64,000 nucleotides of DNA from 62-47 sp051954235 (GTDB lineage Bacteria; Pseudomonadota; Alphaproteobacteria; Rhizobiales; Xanthobacteraceae). The notes under the pieces were generated by a model. The model saw only the letters and a list, made by a program, of their open reading frames with translations, did no database searches and was not told the origin of the DNA. Made by a program: the position numbers and the translations under genes. Positions within the stretch are counted from its first letter, which is position 1. Each line of letters opens with the position of its first letter. This document shows positions 60,978-64,000 of this stretch, in pieces. The stretch lies in contig JBQCHY010000065.1 in the NCBI GenBank assembly GCA_051954235.1, forward strand, positions 1 through 64,000, written 5' to 3'.

Positions 60978-61469
60978 CTACGCGACAATGGAAGCGGGGC
61001 GCTTGCGCAGCAGGTAACGCTGCGTGCCTTCCAGCACCAGTTTGCGATTTTGGTTGTGCACTGTCGTGCGCATCCCGACGACGCCGGTGGCGCGTCCCGG
61101 CTTCACTTCGTCGATGATGAGCGTGCCGTACAAGGTGTCGCCGACATAGACCGGCGCGAGGAATTTCGACGACTGGTCGAGGAAGCCGATCAGGCTATCC
61201 TCGGTCATGAACGGAAAGGTGCCGGCGCCAGCCGCGGTCTGGATCAGGATTTGATAGCCGTGCGCCAGCATGTGCGGCATGCCTCGCGCGCGGCAGAATT
61301 CGACATCGTAATGGATCGGATGGTTGTCGCCGCTCGCCGCCTGGAAGGCGAGGAAAATCGCGTCGGTCATGGTTCGGCTCGGCAGGATAAATTTTTCGCC
61401 GACGGCAAAATCCTCGAACCAGCGTGTCTCGTAGCGCTTGTGCTGGGCGGGGTCGAACGCATCATCCAT
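60978..61469 (-). CDS. MaoC-like dehydratase
   Basis: A 163-residue hotdog-fold protein. The hydratase motif NHPIHYD (about 49-55), preceded by TDAIFLAFQAASGD, contains the Asp and His of (R)-specific enoyl-CoA hydratases. It probably hydrates an enoyl-CoA in fatty-acid or polyhydroxyalkanoate metabolism. The start is ATG 61469 (MDDAFDPAQHKRY); longer frames reach past 61900 but do not look coding. Confidence 0.92.
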   Translation of the reverse strand: MDDAFDPAQHKRYETRWFEDFAVGEKFILPSRTMTDAIFLAFQAASGDNHPIHYDVEFCRARGMPHMLAHGYQILIQTAAGAGTFPFMTEDSLIGFLDQSSKFLAPVYVGDTLYGTLIIDEVKPGRATGVVGMRTTVHNQNRKLVLEGTQRYLLRKRPASIVA

Positions 61470-61679
61470 GTCGTGGCTCCTTGCCGGATCTTGTCGATGG
61501 TCTGATCCTTGACCGAAAGCAGCGCCATCGCCAACCGGGGCGCATGCAACCCCAGCCATGCGGATCAAGCCATGCGGCCGATCGCAGCATTTGCCAGAGG
61601 CATCGCGCGATTTTTCTGTTGGCACGACAAAATTCAGGCGTACAACAACGCCGCGCGGGTCGCACGGGAGAGGGCAGGC

Positions 61680-61886
61680 ATGGACAAGCAAGCAATGCGT
61701 GAAGAAGCCGAGCGGCTGATGCGCGAGGCGATGACGCGCAAGGGCGTGACCGTGAAGCAGGGCGATACCCGCATTATGGCGACGTGTGGCAAATGCGGCG
61801 CGCAAAACAAGGTCTCCGCCCCGAAGGGCACGACACGCGTGCAATACACCTGCAAGGAATGCGGCGTGAAGCAGATGGCGCTCTGA
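61680..61886 (+). CDS. Small zinc-ribbon protein
   Basis: A 68-residue protein: helical N-terminus MDKQAMREEAERLMREAMTR, then CGKCGAQ (CxxC) and CKECGVK (CxxC) spaced 24 residues apart, a zinc ribbon. It ends KQMAL. Function unknown; it may bind nucleic acid. It is divergent from the MaoC gene (210 bases), and ATG 61680 follows GGGCAGGC. Confidence 0.75.
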   Translation: MDKQAMREEAERLMREAMTRKGVTVKQGDTRIMATCGKCGAQNKVSAPKGTTRVQYTCKECGVKQMAL

Positions 61887-62283
61887 CAATTTGGGGTTGA
61901 GGGCCACCTCTGAGGCGCACACGCCGGGAACGGGTTAGATAAAACGCGTACCGATGCGTTGGTGCCGCAGCCAGAAACCGGCAAAATCAGCTGCGTCCAT
62001 CGTCCCCGTTGCGGCCGGTTGTCACCCGGCGCATGCTCGCGGGATAACGTCGGAACAGTGGTTTGGTTGCGGCTTTCAGGAATGCCCTGACGCGTTGCCC
62101 ACTGGGCGGCCGACGGTTGCCGGTGGGACGTTCGCCCACCATATCTGGCCCAAAAGTGGTACTTCAACCGCAAAACCTTGGCGACTGTGAGCCGGATGTG
62201 GTAAGGCCACGCCCGTTACCCGACCTCTTCCCCCGGACCGCCCGCGCCTCCTTCGAGAGGCTGTGGCGGTGGAGATATTGCCG
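61887..62283. other. 397-bp region before glyA
   Basis: No gene, riboswitch or repeat of the known families is recognised. It should contain the glyA promoter. No hairpin as strong as those after rpoZ or the porin is seen. Confidence 0.35.
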
Positions 62284-63585
62284 ATGAGCTCATCCGCCCA
62301 AGCCGCTTCCGCGCCTGATACGTTTTTCACCGCGCCGCTCGCCGACGCCGATCCCGAGATCGCGGCCGCGATCAAGGGCGAACTGGGCCGTCAGCGCCAT
62401 GAGATCGAGCTGATCGCCTCGGAAAACATCGTCAGCCGCGCCGTGCTCGAAGCGCAGGGCTCGGTGATGACCAACAAGTATGCGGAAGGCTATCCGGGCA
62501 AGCGCTACTACGGCGGCTGCGAATGGGTCGACGTCGCGGAAAATCTCGCCATCGAGCGCGCCAAGAAATTGTTCGGTGCGAACTTCGCCAACGTGCAGCC
62601 GAACTCCGGTAGCCAGATGAATCAGGCGGTGTTCCTGGCGCTGTTGCAGCCGGGTGATACCTTCATGGGCCTCGATCTCGCTGCTGGCGGCCATCTCACC
62701 CACGGCGCGCCGGTCAACATGTCCGGCAAGTGGTTCAAGCCGTCGCACTACACCGTGCGCCGCGAGGACCAGATCATCGACATGGATGCGGTGGCGAAGC
62801 AGGCCGAGCAGGTACGGCCGAAGCTGATCATTGCCGGTGGCTCCGCCTATTCGCGGGCGTGGGACTTCAAGCGCTTTCGCGAGATCGCCGATAGCGTCGG
62901 CGCTTATTTTCTGGTGGACATGGCGCACTTCGCGGGTCTTGTCGCCGGCGGCGTGCATGCGTCGCCGGTGCCGTATGCGCACGTCACCACCACGACGACG
63001 CACAAGTCGCTGCGCGGCCCGCGCGGCGGCCTGATCCTGTGCAACGACGAAGAGATCGCCAAGAAGCTGAACTCCGCGATCTTCCCCGGCTTGCAGGGCG
63101 GTCCGCTGATGCATGTGATCGCCGCCAAGGCGGTGGCGTTCAAGGAAGCGTTGCAACCGGACTTCAAGATCTACGCGAAGAATGTCGTCGCGAACGCCAA
63201 GGCGCTGGCGGAAACGCTGCGCGGTCACGGTTTCGAGATCGTCTCCGGCGGCACCGACAATCACCTGATGCTGGTCGATCTGCGGCCGAAGGGACTGAAG
63301 GGCAACATCTCGGAGAAGGCGCTGGTGCGCGCGGGCCTCACCTGCAACAAGAACGGCATTCCGTTCGACCCCGAGAAGCCGTTCGTAACCTCGGGCCTGC
63401 GGCTCGGCACGCCGGCGACCACCACGCGCGGCTTCGGCGTTGCCGAATTCAAGCAGGTCGGCGGCCTGATCGCAGAAGTGCTCAACGCGGTGGCGCAGTC
63501 GCCGGACGGCAGCGCGCCGGGCGTCGAGGCCGCGGTGAAGGAAAAGGTCAAGGCGCTGACGAGCCGCTTCCCGATCTATCAGTAG
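62284..63585 (+). CDS. glyA: Serine hydroxymethyltransferase
   Basis: A 433-residue PLP enzyme that interconverts serine and glycine, supplying one-carbon units on tetrahydrofolate. The PLP lysine is Lys241 in THKSLRGPRGG. Also visible are ELIASENIVS near 42, QPNSGSQMN near 105 and LVDMAHFAGL near 210. ATG 62284 (MSSSAQAASAP) is preferred to ATG 62263. nrdR follows after a mini inverted repeat. Confidence 0.97.
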   Translation: MSSSAQAASAPDTFFTAPLADADPEIAAAIKGELGRQRHEIELIASENIVSRAVLEAQGSVMTNKYAEGYPGKRYYGGCEWVDVAENLAIERAKKLFGANFANVQPNSGSQMNQAVFLALLQPGDTFMGLDLAAGGHLTHGAPVNMSGKWFKPSHYTVRREDQIIDMDAVAKQAEQVRPKLIIAGGSAYSRAWDFKRFREIADSVGAYFLVDMAHFAGLVAGGVHASPVPYAHVTTTTTHKSLRGPRGGLILCNDEEIAKKLNSAIFPGLQGGPLMHVIAAKAVAFKEALQPDFKIYAKNVVANAKALAETLRGHGFEIVSGGTDNHLMLVDLRPKGLKGNISEKALVRAGLTCNKNGIPFDPEKPFVTSGLRLGTPATTTRGFGVAEFKQVGGLIAEVLNAVAQSPDGSAPGVEAAVKEKVKALTSRFPIYQ

Positions 63586-63595
63586 AATGTGTTTT

Positions 63596-63624
63596 CGTCA
63601 TTGCGAGCACGCCTCGCAATGACG
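63596..63624. repeat. Minimal CGTCATTGCGAG inverted repeat
   Basis: CGTCATTGCGAG-CACGC-CTCGCAATGACG: a perfect 12-bp inverted repeat with a five-base loop, identical to the two ends of the 83-85 base elements at 21129, 25177 and 54995 but with the middle missing. It lies ten bases after the glyA stop and 18 before the nrdR start, and could fold as a hairpin in a glyA-nrdR transcript. Confidence 0.85.
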
Positions 63625-63642
63625 GTTACTTAGGGTGAAACG

Positions 63643-64000
63643 ATGCGCTGCCCAAGCTGCAACAGCCTCGATACGCAGGTGAAGGATTCACGGCCGACCG
63701 AGGATTCTTCGGTGATCCGGCGGCGGCGCGTATGCCTTGCGTGTAATTTTCGCTTCACGACATTCGAGCGGGTGCAGTTGCGCGAATTGACGGTGATCAA
63801 GCGTAACGGGCGGCGCGTGCCGTTCGATCGCGACAAGCTGGTGCGCTCGCTGCAAATCTCGCTGCGCAAGCGCCCGGTGGAATCCGAGCGCGTCGAGAAG
63901 ATGGTGTCGGCCATCGTGCGCGAACTGGAGAGCGGCGGCGAAGCGGAAATCTCGTCGGAGACCATCGGCGAAGCGGTGATGGAGCATCTGCGCCAGCTCG
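63643..64000 (+). CDS. nrdR: Transcriptional repressor NrdR (5' part, runs off window)
   Basis: The first 119 residues are present. MRCPSCNSLDTQVKDSRPTE and CLACNFRFTTFERVQL show the four-cysteine zinc ribbon (about 3-34), and the region VIKRNGRRVPFDRDKLVRSL begins the ATP-cone (about 49 onward). NrdR represses ribonucleotide reductase genes when dATP is bound. The ATG at 63643 has GGGTGAAACG upstream. A glyA-nrdR order is common in this group as far as I recall. The 3' end lies outside the window. Confidence 0.95.
   Translation, partial: MRCPSCNSLDTQVKDSRPTEDSSVIRRRRVCLACNFRFTTFERVQLRELTVIKRNGRRVPFDRDKLVRSLQISLRKRPVESERVEKMVSAIVRELESGGEAEISSETIGEAVMEHLRQL

Noticed and set aside
60978..61922. 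A 314-residue version of the MaoC protein
   Set aside because: The first ~150 residues of the long frame have no family similarity, overlap the divergent zinc-ribbon gene, and precede a clear family start at 61469.
61887..62283. A glycine or SAM riboswitch in front of glyA
   Set aside because: I looked for the conserved cores and found none I could support. The region also has no strong terminator or anti-terminator pair.

Overview
The window is 64 kb of high-GC chromosomal DNA from an alphaproteobacterium of the Rhizobiales, most likely the Bradyrhizobium/Afipia/Rhodopseudomonas/Nitrobacter group (Nitrobacteraceae). The evidence is the DivK-PleD pair, the gatCA/gatB amidotransferase genes, a magnesium-type HemB, the LdtR regulator, an omp2-type porin, a zinc-ribbon DinB, and several families of palindromic intergenic repeats typical of this group. 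Nearly all genes are core housekeeping genes. No prophage, transposase, integrase or CRISPR array was seen, and the only broken gene is a small GIY-YIG relic.

Layout. 1-4.7 kb: dinB and a DUF3572 gene (minus), then divK and pleD (plus), a HigB/HigA-type toxin-antitoxin pair and rpmG. 4.8-17.4 kb: a mostly minus-strand block with a Nudix hydrolase, DUF983 protein, rnr, topA, dprA, plsY, pyrC and pyrB, then a plus-strand VanX-type dipeptidase and a small secreted protein. 17.5-28.6 kb: an AidB-like acyl-CoA dehydrogenase, a CPBP protease, an AEC transporter, ruvX, a nitronate monooxygenase, gatC, a small unknown gene, gatA, a patatin lipoprotein and gatB. 28.6-31.5 kb: a sparsely coding stretch with a 44-residue histone H1-like protein, a Sel1-like small protein, the GIY-YIG relic and tRNA-Ser(GCT). 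31.5-41.3 kb: a porin, a TPR protein, an uncharacterised protein, a lytic transglycosylase, dapA, mscL, smpB, a peroxiredoxin, a uracil-DNA glycosylase and a NYN-domain protein. 41.7-52.1 kb: the plus-strand series rpoZ, rsh, pdxJ, acpS, lepB, rnc, era, a membrane protein gene, recO and parC. 52.1-64 kb: a Bcr/CflA efflux pump, mntH, bpt, an RDD protein, hemB, a DUF6163 protein, an acyl-CoA ligase, ldtR, a MaoC protein, a zinc-ribbon protein, glyA and the 5' part of nrdR.

Functional themes are DNA and RNA maintenance (dinB, topA, dprA, ruvX, recO, parC, UDG, rnr, rnc, era, smpB), translation quality and tRNA amidation (gatCAB, bpt, rpmG), envelope functions (plsY, lytic transglycosylase, porin, LdtR, dipeptidase, MscL, LepB), cell cycle and c-di-GMP control (divK, pleD), the stringent response (rsh with rpoZ) and metal handling (mntH, hemB).

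The less ordinary material lies between and inside these genes. It includes a palindrome over the -10 of a possibly leaderless toxin gene, a PyrC lacking its metal-binding HxH, a perfect 8+8 bp inverted repeat in front of mntH, a Fur-like core in front of the efflux pump, a TCGCGA-rich stretch upstream of the H1-like gene, at least four families of long inverted-repeat elements (one reduced to its bare termini between glyA and nrdR), and several very small genes.
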